Source: Mesorhabditis belari
Taxonomy: Eukaryota; Nematoda; Chromadorea; Rhabditida; Rhabditidae
Reading direction: 5' to 3'
Assembly (NCBI GenBank): GCA_958450365.1
Contig: CAUEEP010000728.1
Coordinates: forward strand, 2,511,001 to 2,575,000
Length of the DNA: 64,000 nucleotides
Part shown: positions 51,047-63,072 of the stretch, piece by piece
How positions within the stretch are numbered: the first letter of the stretch is position 1
Layout of the letters: each line of letters opens with the position of its first letter
Program-made: the position numbers and the translations under genes
Notes under the pieces: model-generated
Told to the model about the DNA's origin: nothing
The model's input: only the letters and a program-made list of their open reading frames with translations
The model's database searches: none

Positions 51047-54000
51047 ATGATGAAGAATTTACATTTATTTATATCAATCTTTTTATTTTATTTTATCAAT
51101 GGGCAAACGGACTGGACGAGACTTGGAGCAACAAGTGAGTGCAATAAAATGAATAAATGGATAGTTCTTTGCAAGATAGTTTTAAAAAATAGCAAAAACA
51201 AAAACAAGCATTACATAAACAATATCTTTTTAAGAAGATTACGCAAAATATTTGAAGTGAGTGCAATAAAATGAATAAATGGATAGTTCTTTGCAAGATA
51301 GTTTAAAAAAAATAAAACAAAAACAAGCATTACGTCTTTTTAAGAACATTGTCTTTTAACAAAGATTGTCTTTTAACAATATCTTTTTAAGAAGATTACG
51401 CAAAATATTTGAATGCTTCATCGAAGCTTCAAGTCGAGCTTTTCTCCACTCGAAATTACAATAAAGGAGTTTCACCGGTAAACGCGCTGATGCCAAAGAA
51501 TTATAAAGGTAAAATCTTCAAGATTCAAGAAGAATTCAAGAATTCATGAATTCAATTCATTCAATTCATTCAATTCATTCAATTCTACTTTGTAGAAAGT
51601 GATGTACGTCGATTAAATGTACACATTTTGTTGATGTATTCAAAAGTGATCGATTTGGTGAGTTAAAAAAAAGGGTAATGATGATTGAAAGGAAGATCTT
51701 TAGGATGCGCAAAGTCAACTCTTTAAAGTCTCCTTTGAATTGATTATGGTAAGAACAGCAATTAAACTATTTGTTAGGTTCTATTTTGATTTTTATCCGA
51801 TTTAGACAAATCAAATTTTTCAACAAATTTTTAACAATTCCTGTGTTGGTAACAGGCTTGCAGGCGGAAAAAAGTGGAAAATATCTGAATTTTTAAAGAA
51901 AAACTCAACAAATGGGGCAGCTACGTTTTCCCGCTTTTTCCGTCACAGTGCGTAGCTGCCCTATTTGGTTTTGCTTTGAAAAACAAAAGATTTAAAATTT
52001 TCTGCTTTCTTCCGCTTACAAGTCTGATTGGTATCATGTTTTTGTCATGCTTTTGACAGTTTTTGATGCAATCAATAATAAAACGAAAACCTTATAGACC
52101 TTCACTTAGAAAGTAGCCAAATTTGGCAAAAGTTTTGGTGCGGCTATTGCTTTTAACCTTGTTTTTAATATAAATATAAAATATAAAAAACGATTTAGTG
52201 CAAAAAGTGCATCAAGAACTGTCAAAAACGATAAAAACATGATTTACAAATGCAAGAATTGTTGAAATTGTTGCGTCTAAATCGGGTATAACACTAGAAT
52301 AGACTTTGTGATTTAGATTTATCGAGATTTACGGCTAGCATGGGATCCTACTGAGTTCGACGCGATTCCGCTCATTTGGGTGAATCAGGATTTGATCTGG
52401 CAACCCGAGAATGGAATTGGATATCCGTAACACTTTTCTGAACTGTACTCTAAAGCGTGACCTAGCTACCGTAGCCGATCATTGATCAAATATTATATCT
52501 AGTTTCGGATTATGGCAGCTGGGTCAAGCATAGTGTCATTTAGCAAACAAATCGATCTCGTTTACCCTGATACAACTCGTGCGGCGAAAATCTACGCAAA
52601 TGGGACGATCATGTTGGCAAATGTGTACTATGCAGAGATTTCTTGTTCGGTTTTTGTAAGTGCAACAAGCTTTAGAGTTCTACAATATATACAGAGCAGT
52701 GTCTTTTCTCGGCCAACGCTTCTCGCTTTTCTCTTTTCTTGACCAATAAAGTTCAAAGTTCTTTAGAAAACCTTAGTAGTTATGGCATTTACAGTCGTCG
52801 TCCCCTTATATGGAATGAAATTTTTGTTCCCGACGGAAGATAACGTAAATTATGGTAAATCATCCCCCCTTATATGGAATTCTCTTACAGTGGTCCACAA
52901 ATGTATTGTCCCATTGTCATCCAAAAGTTTCTTTCGTACGAAAATCTTGCAAAATAACGATATTCTCAAAAAGTGTAGGGTATTTTGCTGACCCATAATA
53001 CTCTACTTTTCAGGATTATAAGATTTATCCGTATACATTGCAGAAAAATTAAAGTATAAAACAAAAACAATAAGTTACTTAAGAAATAGCTCCACAAAAG
53101 TAATGTCCCATTTGCAAAGAATTACTGTATAATCAAAAACTTTGAAATTCTAAGTTAAGTGCCGCTACGGCGGGTCGAACCGCGCTGTATGGGACGATAG
53201 ACAAGCGCGCTTCCCGCTACGCCACAGCGACACAGAAACCCGATGTTAAGCGGATTTTCGGCTGGTTCTGAGATTCAAGTACAACTTTAGGTCGGTGATT
53301 TCCCGTTTGATCAACAAGAGTGCCTAATCCCACTCATGGTTTTCTCATACGATCAAGAGTTCGTGTCAATGAGCGGAGAAATCAATGGCAACCATGGTTT
53401 ATCCTTGAATTCGGTAACATTCGAAAAAGAAGCTAAAACTTGCAAAACTTTTCGAGTAACGGTGAATGGGATGTGAAAAATATAACGACAACGACACAAG
53501 TTTGGGGAAGTAATGATTTCGCTTTTGATGTGGTGAGCTGCAAGGATTAGAAATTTTAGCATAAATGTTTCCAGTTTTCTTTCAAATTTTCCCTTCGTCG
53601 AGTCCCCAATTTCTACATTTACGTGATCGTGATTCCATGTTTTATTTTAACATTTCTATCAGTTTGCGGAATGTTTTGGACACCGAATTATGAAGAGGAA
53701 CAGTTAGTGAAGGTAAAATTTAATAGAAATTAGCTAAAATATTATTTTTAACAGGCGCTTAGGCTAGAACAGAACATTATTGATCTAAAAAGTAGAACAA
53801 AACAACTTAGTTAGTAGAACATTATTTGTTCAAAAAAATTAACCCACTCTTTAAATAGCCTTTAATTCTTCAAAGTTTACCAAACAAGTTTAAAGTTTTG
53901 CTTTTAATCAGTGCAATTTCAGTACAGTTTAACTTTACCTAGCTTTCACTTTCTCTTTTCAGTTGAGCATCGGTTTGACGAGCCTCGTCTCGATGACCGT

Positions 54001-54642
54001 TTTGATAGACATGGTTCAGAGCTCGATTCCGAAGACAACCAAATTTCCCATAATTGGTAATAAAATCTGCATAAGTTGTAATATGCTAAAGAAAGCCTAT
54101 TTTCTAAAGCTCGAAATAGCATTGTATTGACGCTTTAGAAAAGCAGAGCTGTTTGCTAAGACGTGGAAGTGAATCATTTTCTACAAAAAGCCCAGGTCTA
54201 CTTTTAGGTATCTACGTCGTGATCTCAATTGTGATCATCGCAATTTCCTGTGTGATCGTCGTCGTTCACAAGGCAAAACAAAAGGAGAAGAGAAAGGGAG
54301 AGAAGTGGGTTCAACAATAAACATCAGGGCTGATCATAGAAATTTTATAAATCAGGTCAACGCCAGATCATACTCATGATTTTTGACCTGGCTTGGACTT
54401 ACCCTTGAAAATTTCGCCAGCCAGGATCATGTCCAGGCCTTATTTGACTAGTTAGGTTTATGAACTATAGAGTCAGATCTAATTGAAAATAATTCCGATA
54501 TTCTTCTCTCTAAATTTGATTTAGTTTAACCTTTTGCGGTCGAGTATGGAGCTACTTGTACACAACAAATTTCGCCTATTTTCTAATCTTTCAATTGCTA
54601 AATCTTGCCAACTTTATCGTGTTGATGTCATTTTGGAAATAA
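51047..54642 (+). CDS. Cys-loop ligand-gated ion channel subunit C (splice acceptor of exon 8 lost)
   Basis: Twelve exons at 51047-51134, 51392-51508, 51596-51657, 51704-51748, 52317-52426, 52544-52655, 53291-53413, 53455-53532, 53575-53712, 53963-54056, 54208-54304 and 54525-54642 would give 393 residues. The signal region is MMKNLHLFISIFLFYFINGQ. It has WDPTEFDAIPLIWVNQDLIW and a Cys-loop of 13 residues (SVFVGDFPFDQQE). M2 has drifted: LSIGLTSLVSMTVLIDMVQS has Asp at 16' and lacks the 20' Glu kept in A, B, D and E. The base pair before exon 8 (53453-53454) is CG instead of AG; the next AG gives an immediate TAA. Skipping exon 8 (78 nt) keeps frame but removes part of the binding domain. Intron 1 carries a duplicated decoy of exon 2. 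Probably a decaying gene. Confidence 0.8.
51134..51420. repeat. Tandem duplication of the exon 1/exon 2 junction in gene C
   Basis: The end of exon 1 with its donor, the intron and the first ~22 bp of exon 2 appear twice (51134-51256 and 51257-51413). The upstream acceptor (ttttaag|aagattacg) leads to a TGA after eight codons. Confidence 0.85.
53161..53231 (-). tRNA. tRNA-like gene or pseudogene in channel C intron 6
   Basis: 71 nt on the minus strand. A 7-bp acceptor GTCGCTG / TAGCGGC pairs with G-T wobble. TGGCGTAGCGGGAAGCGC is a good A box and GCGGTTCGACCCGC a good B box. The anticodon arm does not form the standard 5-bp stem, so I cannot assign an isotype. Confidence 0.4.
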
Positions 54643-54860
54643 ATTTACTTGTCAATTTTCTTTTCTTTTCAAATTGAGTCCAAAAATCATACATAAAATC
54701 AAATCTAGCAACTAAAATGTAATTTTTTTCTCTTTTCAAAAGTCAATATAAGTTCTTTTCTCAAAATTGTGAAGGGTTTCGAATGAAATTCGAGTGGAAA
54801 AAAAGTTGAGAGAGATCGAGAAACGAAAAAAGATTCTTGTTCGTTTTAACAAATGCTAGA

Positions 54861-57843
54861 ATGATGTCAAGTTTGCTGTATTTGTTCGAATTCATTCAAT
54901 TATTATATTTTATCAATGGACAGACAGATTGGGTTAAATTTGGAGTTCCACGTAAGCCAGCAAGATTTACTTTTTTCTAAAATTCTCTGAATCTTTGCTA
55001 TTGGAGTGAAATCATTTAGCACTACCGTAAATACTTTAATAGAACGGCACCCCCATAATGACGGGGTATTGCCGCGTAGTCTAACTTTAACGTTCCGTTC
55101 TCTGCGCTGCTTTATGCTACAGTGTACGCTTGGATGTCAAATGATAGCCCTTGAAATCTAGTATTTTTTGGTACCAAAAGTATAGTTGGGGAAAATCTAA
55201 GGGCTGAGAAAAACTAAAAAGAAGTTAGACTACGCGACTGAACGAGGGGGTGCCGTTCAATTACAGTATTTATGGTAGGTTTGTCCATAGATGGGGGGGG
55301 ACAAGCGACCTTGTGGAAAGGCCAGGAAGGCCGAGAGCTCGAGAATATCGAAAATATCCATATAAGGGGAGCGTAGATCCGAATTTCGACAAATCAACCC
55401 GCGACACCAACTTTGGGCAAAAGGCAAAACTACGACTAACGCTTTTCCGTAGTTTTTGCCTTTAGCCCAAATTTGAGTCAGCGAGGTCTGATTTGTCGAA
55501 ATTCAGAATCTACCATACATCCCTTCTATGAAAACATTTTTGAAGCTCTACGACCTTTCCTAAGGCCTTTCCGAAAAAGGGGAAATGTCAGGGGAAAAGG
55601 CATTTGTCCCACCCCCATAGATTTGTGAAAAATTGTTGATCTGGCTTTAGAGCTATTCGAAAATAGCCTTTCTTATTTTCAAGATTTTTTCTCGATTTCA
55701 TTGTTTTAGAAGAGCACGCAAAATATTTGAATGCCTCATCGAAGCTTCAAGTCGAGCTTTTCACCACCCGCAATTACAATAAAGGAGTATCACCAATATA
55801 CGCATTGATGCCAAAGAATTACTACGGGTAAATTTAATTTGTATTCATGTTTAAGCATAAAATTTAGAGAGTGATGTACCCCGTTTCCACGTGCACACGC
55901 TTTTGATGTACGCGAAAGTGATCGACTTGGTGAGTGATAGTTTAGCTGATGTTTGTAATGTTTTGTTTATAATGTTATAATGTTTATAATGTTAATAATG
56001 TTTATAATGTTATAATGTTTATAATGTTAATAATGTTTATAATGTTAATAATGTTTATAATGTTAATAATGTTTATAATGTTAATAATGTTTATAATGTT
56101 AATAATGTTTATAATGTTACAATGTTATAATGTTTTGTTTATAATGTTATAATGCTTATAATGTTATAATGTTATAATGTTATAATTTTTATAATGTTAA
56201 TAATGTTTATAATGTTATAATGTTTATAATGCTAATGTTTTCAAGGATGCACAAAGTCAACTCTTCAAATCCTCGTTTAGCCTTACAATGGTGAGTCTTA
56301 TCCTCTTATCTTTTCAGTGTTTCAGTTATTTTCCAAGATATTGCTTTTAGATTTATCAAGATCTTCGTTTGGTATGGGATCCAAACGATTTCGATGGAAC
56401 TCCGTTCTTTTGGGTGAATCAAGATATGATCTGGCAGCCGGAGAATGGAATCGGATATCCGTAAGGTTTTGTGATTTTTCTCGTCAACTATAAAGCTATA
56501 AAGCTTAGTCTACACTATTCTAGAATAGCTTTGTTATTCAATGAACTATAAAGCTTAGTTATTCTAGACTTTTTTTTAGTAAAGAGATCGATCTTGTTTA
56601 TCCTGATGCAACTCGTGCGGCGAAAATCTACGCAAATGGGACGATCATGCTGGCAAATGTCTATTACGCGGAGATCTCTTGCTCGGTTAATGTAAGCTAT
56701 TTGCTATTTGTATTTGTAAGCGATTTGTACTTTGAGCCAAAACATAGAAAACATTCTTTCAAGAACGAATGATCATTCTTGATCATTAAGGCAATAGAAA
56801 ATTATGTCAGAAAAGAGAAAGTGAGTTCGCTAGAAAGGGTGTGTTTTTGAGCACAAAGAATTGAGCTTTTTAAGTACAAGTGATTGATGTTTGTTAATTC
56901 ATAACTAACAAATAAAAATTTAGGTCGGTGATTTCCCGTTTGACGAACAATCGTGTGAAATCCCGTTGATGGTTTTCTCGTACAATCAAGAATTCGTCTC
57001 AATGAGCGGGCAAATCAGCAGCGATTATAAACCTTCACAAATGGTAACTAAAAAGACAATGAAAAATAACCTGCTTTTTAGAGTAACGGTGAATGGGATG
57101 TGACAAATGTGACGACAACGACACAAGTTTGGGGAATTAATGAATTCATTTTTGATGTGGTGAGCTAGCAAGGATTAGAAATTTTAGCATAAATGTTTCC
57201 AGTTTTCTTTCAAATTTTCCCTTCGTCGAGTCCCCAATTTCTACATTTACGTGATCGCGATTCCTTGTTTTATCTTAACACTTCTATCAGTTTGCGGAAT
57301 GTTTTGGACGCCGAATTATGAAGCAGAGCAACTTGTGAAGGTATAATGCATATAATATTCCTACTTAGGCAAGGATAAGAAAGTTTTATTCATAGAATAT
57401 TTACAATTGTCAACAAATTCCTTTTTAGTTGAGTATCGGTTTGACGAGTCTCGTCTCGATGACCGTTTTGCTGCAAATGGTGTCTGAAGCAATCCCAAAG
57501 ACAACGAAATTTCCACTATTAGGTAATTAGAAAAGTATTCTATTAGTTTAATGAATTATTTAGGTATCTATGTGGTGATTTCAATCTTAATCATAGCAAT
57601 CTCCTGTGTGATCGTCGTGGTTTATGTGGCGAAAAGAAAGGAGAAGAGAAAAATGGAAAAGTGTGTTAAAAAATAAGTGGAATCCAGTTATTTTACAATG
57701 ATAAACTTCTACGAATAAGATTTAGTTTCATTTTTTGTGGCCGAATGTGGAACTACTTGTGCACAACACATTTCGCCTATTTCCTAATCTTTCAAGTGCT
57801 AAATCTTGCTAATTTTATAGTATTGATGTCGTTTTGGAAATAA
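54861..57843 (+). CDS. Cys-loop ligand-gated ion channel subunit D
   Basis: Twelve exons: 54861-54951, 55710-55827, 55872-55929, 56246-56290, 56351-56460, 56580-56691, 56924-57043, 57082-57159, 57203-57340, 57429-57522, 57564-57660 and 57726-57843 (1179 nt, 392 residues). The signal region is MMSSLLYLFEFIQLLYFING. It has WDPNDFDGTPFFWVNQDMIW, a Cys-loop of 13 residues (SVNVGDFPFDEQS), M2 LSIGLTSLVSMTVLLQMVSE and M4 ending NFIVLMSFWK. It is most similar to gene C. At exon 2/3 the usual donor position has an extra G; the frame is kept only if the donor moves by 1 and the acceptor by 4 (55872 instead of 55868). Intron 1 holds two MITEs and intron 3 a minisatellite. Confidence 0.88.
55024..55277. 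repeat. 'accgtaaatactttaatag' MITE in channel D intron 1
   Basis: Diverged copy of the family at 28857 and 40521; ends accgtaaatac / gtatttatggta. It lies only 16 bp from the next element. Confidence 0.7.
55293..55614. mobile_element. hAT-like foldback MITE, copy 3 (8-bp TSD)
   Basis: 322 bp, more decayed on the left. It is flanked by a perfect CCATAGAT duplication (55285-55292 and 55615-55622). The core matches copy 2 ('gtcagcgaggtctgatttgt'). Confidence 0.8.
55945..56238. repeat. Minisatellite 'ataatgtttataatgtta'
   Basis: About 18 copies of an 18-bp unit with shorter variants, filling intron 3 of channel gene D up to 7 bp before the acceptor. Confidence 0.95.
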
Positions 57844-57990
57844 ATTTTTGAATCAACCTTTATTTTTTTTGGTCAAAAAGCGATTCGATTTCTAGTATTC
57901 CCTGAAGCACTCTTATTTTGTTTGCCGAAAATTTTGGAGACTATTTGAAACCTTGAAAAAGCTTTCAAATTTGCTAGAATTAATATCTTA

Positions 57991-60900
57991 ATGGAACTCA
58001 TAATATACAATAATTTTTGGAGTTTGAAAGCTTATTTATTCCTTTCTTTGTTTTATGGTACTTTATCGCAAAGAGACTGGCAGAAATATGGAGCCACAGG
58101 TGAAGCTTTCTGCAATACTTTTAGACTTTCATTATTTCTAAAGCACTTGCCAAATGGGCAAGCTAGTTTTGAGAGAAAGGCTTTAACTTTAAACATTCAC
58201 ATTTATAGGGAAAATCTTGTTAATCTTGATAAACTCTAGATATCTATGCCGATTATCTCAATCAAACATCAAAACTATTCGAGGAGCTCTTTCGAAATCG
58301 AAACTACGATCCAATGCTGTCACCTGTTTATGCGAATATGCCGAAAAATTGGAGCAGTAAGTGATTGTTGTTGATTGAGATGATTTCATGCAAATTTTAA
58401 GGCACCCATCAACCGAGATTCCGGGTTGTTTGTTATCTTGCCTATTCAAAAGTGATCAACGTGGTTGGTGATTTTCCACACTGAAGTTATCAAGAATGTT
58501 CTCTCTATCTCTATCTTCTAATCGAAATGAATAAAGATGCAATTTTAGGATGCTCAAAGTCAAATCTTCAACCTGATGGTTGATCTTTGGATCGTAAGTG
58601 AGACTTGATGAATACTATAAAGTGCTCAATTCCAGCAATGGCAAGACATCCGTTTAAGTTGGGATCCAAAAGAGTTTGGCGGTGTGAATTTCTTTTGGGC
58701 AAATCCGCAAATGATCTGGATGCCTGAGCACAATATTGCCGATGCGTGAGAATTTTTGGTTTTAGTTAAACGAGTCAATTAGACATGGGAAAATTCCAAG
58801 CCGAATCTCATTCCACCTTCGTTTTCTCGACTGATTGCTCTGAAATTTTGTCTACAGATAGAAATCGACATTTTTTAGCTTGTAGACAAAATTTCAGAGC
58901 AATCGGTCAAGAAAAGATCGAGAAAACGAAGATGGAATGAGATTCGGCTTGGAATTTTCCCATCTCTTACGAATTATTCAGCAAAGTCCTCGAGGAGATC
59001 TACCCGATCAATCTTCAGCAGGCAAAACTTTGGCACAATGGATCGGTGACGATTGTGCGAAGTTATTATGCGGAGATCGCATGCTATATAGATGTAAAAT
59101 CCTGTGGAAGTAATTAGACTTTTCTTTTTGCAGGTCGCAACATTTCCTTTTGATCGACAGAGATGTCAAATTCCGATAATAAGCAGAAGTTATGATGAGA
59201 ATCATCATGAAATGCTTCCTGGAATCAACACCGATTTTGCTGCTAGTATCACGGTAAGGCTTGGCAAAACTTGTTGACCGTTGATGTATTTTTCTTTTAG
59301 CTATTCAGTTGTATAATGAAATTGAATCTAAATCGATTTTAAATGATTAGAACTTTAAATGCAAATAAGTCTTTTCGTTCCTTTTCGTAAAAATAACAAA
59401 TTCATCAATTAACCTACCTGTAATACCTGTAATAGTATCCCCGCTTCGTACAGTCGCGTAGCCTAACTTCTTTTTTAGAAAGTCATTTTTCCCTCATTTT
59501 TCATTCATTTTTCAGTCTGGAAACGTGTTTTTTTTTGTTTCCGTAAAAACGTTTTTCGTAAAAGAATCTTTGAAAAATCTCTACGAAGAAATTAGCTGAA
59601 TCAATTTCTCTGAAAAATTTCGTTATATACTTAACTTTTTATGCAGAACAAACAAATACACCAATTGAATTACGTTTCATTAAAAAGAGCAATCATTTTA
59701 CTACAAAATAAGATTAAAATGTGTTTAAAATGTTTTACGTTTGCCTTTTTTTGAGGGTACAAAGTCTAGGCAGACGCAAAACATTTTAAACTCATTTTAA
59801 TCTTATTTTGTAGTAAAATGATTGCTCTTTTTTAATGAAACGTAATTCAATTGGTGTATTTGTTTGTTCTAAACGAAAAGACTTGCCTAATAGATTTTAA
59901 TGGACATTATGATATTGCATAGGGAAACGGAGAGTGGAACTGTGCAGCAATTATCCCATCGATACAACACCAAGGCGGTGCAGTTATGCAGTTTGATGTG
60001 GTGAGTTCAGATCGTAGAATTTGTAGAACAATAGCAATCTTTTAGCTTACGTTCACCTTTTTTCTGCATCGTGTCCCCCATTTCTACATCTACGTGATCG
60101 CTTTGCCGTGTCTTGTGCTGACGACACTCTCGATTTTCGGAATGTTTTGGACACCAAACGATAATGAACAGCAAATCGCTAAAGTAGACGCTAAAAAAAG
60201 ATTAGAGTTTCACTATTGAAAGTATTCAGTTAAGTATCGGTTTGACAAGTCTCGTCTCGATGACCGTTTTGTTGCAAATGGTTTCCGAATCTATCCCAAA
60301 AACAATCCAGTTTCCATTATTGGGTAAAAGCTGTAGCAACTTCAGTGCAATTCTCGACCTTTCAGGAGTCTACGTTGTGATCGACGTCTTAATCATCTCG
60401 ATCGCTTGCGTGATCGTTGTCGGTTTCTCCTTTGAACAATGTGCAAAGCGAAAGAAGAAATTAGAAGCGAAAGTTGACGAGTAATTTGTTTTGGAATTAC
60501 AGTCATGTGCAAAAGTCTTTTCACATTCAATTTTCTAAAAAGTTTCATCAATTTTCTTTGATAAAGTTCATGGCGCTCTTTAAGCCATTAATAGTTTTAG
60601 TTACACAAATATATGTACAATTTATTTACACGAACGTTATCGCTATACAACACTTATTCAGTGAGAAAAAAGTATAATTGTCAAAACACCCCTGAAAATC
60701 GCGGTGCAAAAGTCTTTTCACATTTGCAAAAATTTTTATTATTTTCGTTCGCTTCGTATTTACTGGTACTATTTTATTTTTGTTTAGATGCCAGGAGCGT
60801 ACTTGTCAACCCCGGATAAAGAAAGGATCGTCGAGGCAAGGAAGGAAGGAATGCCACGACAAGACGTGGCTCGCCTCTTAGGATGTACGCCCAGAGCAGT

Positions 60901-62313
60901 TTCTCTTGTCATGGCAAAAATGAATGTGTCTGGAAATATGCACAGATGTAGGAAAAAGGGACGGTCGAGGATTACAACAAAGAATGAAAACCGATTCCTT
61001 ACGGGAGCTTTCAAAAGGGATCCGAATTTGACGTTGAACGATGGAGTCATTCTTTTCAAACAAGAATATTTCCCGCTAGACCTTGCATCGACGCTTGCTT
61101 CAAGCAGCATTGTATACTAGCAGACCTGCTTCCAAACCTATGATGACAGCCAAACACAGGAGGCAACGCCTTCAATTTGCTCGAACCTATTCAAATTGGA
61201 CAATCGATGATTGGGCCCGAGTGATTTTTGTTGATGAAATAAAAGTTGATATTTCTCCTTCAAATCGAAATCATCTGATCCGACGTCCAATTGGAAAGCG
61301 ATATCAACTCAAGTACTTGCAACCCACGGTGAAAACAGGCGGAGGATCAATTATGTGTTTCGGTAAGGATAATTTTCTTTTTATACAGCTCAAAATGATT
61401 TCTTTAGGTGCGATGTATAAAAGTTCAACAGATCCGCTGGTCCTCGTAAAGTCAACAATGGATTCCCGCCAATATATTGAGATATTGGACAGATGTCTAC
61501 TTCCATTTGCGACTGCTTCGATGAATCCAGGATGGTTTCATTATCAAGATAATTCGCCAGTACACAAGAGCAAACTTTTGATGGGCCGTGTTGTGACTAT
61601 TTTGAATGGAGGAAAAACACATTTACCGGGATGGTTTGGAATCAATCACGTTTTTTTAATCAAGGCTCCACCATTCTCACCGGATTTAAATGTTATTGAG
61701 AATTTATGGACTTATTTGAAATCAAAATTGCGAGGAAAACGATCCAATTGTAAAGTCGAGCTATGGTTTTACATCAGAAAAATTTGGAGGACGATTGGAC
61801 CTGGAATTCTTGATGAATTAATTGCATCGATGCCTACTCGTATTAAAGAAGTACTTTTGGCAAAAGGAGGAGCGACTAAATATTGATTAAAGCTTAATTT
61901 CGTTTTATGTGAAAAGACTTTTGCGCCACGATTTTCAGGGGTGTCTTGACAATTATACTTTTTTCTCAATGAATAAGTGTTGTATAGCGATAACGTTTAT
62001 GTAAATAAATTGTACATATATTTGTGTAACTAAAACTATTAATGGCTTAAAGAGCGCCATGAACTTTATCAAAGAAAATTGATGAAACTTTTTAGAAAAT
62101 TGAATGTGAAAAGACTTTTGCACATGACTGTAAGTCAATGAAAAAAAATTTAGTCGTTATTGGCGTCGAGCTGTTGGATGGCTTCTTACTCCACATCTCG
62201 TTTGTCATGTCATTTTTCAAACGCTTAACTTTATCAACTTTATCGTTTTGATGTCTTTCTGGAAGATCGACAATGAGAATTTTGATATACCGTGGGCAAT
62301 TCCGCAGTTTTGA
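57991..62313 (+). CDS. Cys-loop ligand-gated ion channel subunit E (transposon in last intron)
   Basis: Twelve exons: 57991-58099, 58240-58356, 58402-58463, 58549-58593, 58636-58745, 58982-59093, 59134-59253, 59923-60000, 60046-60183, 60230-60323, 60366-60480 and 62154-62313 (1260 nt, 419 residues). The hydrophobic N-terminus ends before QRDWQKYG, as in A and B. It has WDPKEFGGVNFFWANPQMIW, a 13-residue Cys-loop (YIDVATFPFDRQR) at Cys182-Cys196, M2 LSIGLTSLVSMTVLLQMVSE and an M3 like the others. The last exon gives M4 (HVIFQTLNFINFIVLMSFW) and a longer tail, KIDNENFDIPWAIPQF. Removing the Tc1-like insertion leaves a 40-bp last intron with intact ends. Foldbacks lie in introns 5 and 7. Confidence 0.92.
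58790..58968. repeat. Foldback with 'agacatgggaaaattcc' end
   Basis: The arms 'aattccaagccgaatctcat' / 'atgagattcggcttggaatt' pair for about 80 bp. The terminus resembles the foldbacks at 28238 and 33599. Confidence 0.8.
59415..59877. repeat. MITE fragment and foldback (59643-59877) in channel E intron 7
   Basis: 59415-59470 is a piece of the 'accgtaaatac' MITE. At 59643-59877 'agaacaaacaaatacaccaa' pairs with 'ttggtgtatttgtttgttct', and the arms run about 100 bp inward. Confidence 0.8.
60500..62130 (+). mobile_element. Tc1-like DNA transposon, copy 2 (1631 bp)
   Basis: TA at 60498-60499 and 62131-62132; inverted repeats of about 223 bp with inner and outer GTGCAAAAGTCTTTTCACA. Same length as copy 1 at 5240-6870 but opposite orientation. 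Inserted in the last intron of channel gene E on the same strand. Confidence 0.95.
60788..61886 (+). CDS. Tc1-family transposase (copy 2)
   Basis: Starts MPGAYLSTPDKERIVEARKE. The same two short introns as copy 1 are needed (61046-61079, 34 nt; and 45 nt at about 61363-61407). Catalytic motifs are IFVDEIK, YQDNSPVHKS and SPDLNVIENLW. It differs from copy 1 at scattered residues and has no stop or frameshift beyond those shared, so it is potentially functional. Confidence 0.85.
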
Positions 62314-63072
62314 TGTTGATAAAGTTTTTGATTGCTTTGTTTGATCGATAGTAAAACAACGAGAATTGTTAAGCTTTATAATAAGCTTTATAATATTCAA
62401 GACGACGAACGCCAGGTTTTTGGCAATAATAGAGCCTTTTTGTGTGCCAGGATTTGGGCCTAACCTTCGAAACAACGCTAGTTTTCAGGAGAATCCCGTA
62501 TTCAAGACCTCTATGACATTAAAACTTGTCACCAGATCTGTTATTCGATCATTTGTCATATACAAATAATGAATCGTCTATTCGCTATGCTCATCTAGCG
62601 AAGATTCTGTCTTTTTTTCCGAAATCTAACATGCAACCTCGGGAATTCTTCTGTCTGCTCTTCGGCGAGCATCCCCAAATTGGACACCCCATTGCCTGGT
62701 TTCTAGATTGAACGGAGGACTGGCTGGATGAAGGGATAGTGTATTTGGGGTCTGCCCCATCCAGAAGCCTTTAGGGGTTGCCGAGGAGGGCAGCCGGTTT
62801 TCGAGGGTTTTCCAGAAGCCTCTCTTCCACCGCTAGGCCCACCCCTTCCGAGGATCGATCCAGGCCCTGCTCTCAGCGCTCTTCTCCTCCTCCCCCTTCT
62901 TCAGCGCTGATCTCCTCTGCCCAACTGCTTCCACCCAGCTCTTCCCCCTTTTCCTTTCCCCAGAATCCATCCCTCTTTTTGGCCCCCATTCCCTTTCACG
63001 GCCTCACACACCCACATTTCTCCCTCCTTTCCGTTGAAAAGCCGCACACCTCGCCACGGATAATCCTGAAAT
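62314..63072. promoter_or_regulatory. Region downstream of channel E and pyrimidine-rich leader of the next gene
   Basis: 62314-62700 holds no gene that I can support. 62770-63060 is rich in C and T (runs such as 'ctcctcctcccccttcttca'), unlike the AT-rich surroundings. It ends 12 bp before an ATG with a good context. It is best read as promoter and 5' UTR of the gene starting at 63073; the 103-codon Ser/Pro frame across it is a composition effect. Confidence 0.4.
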
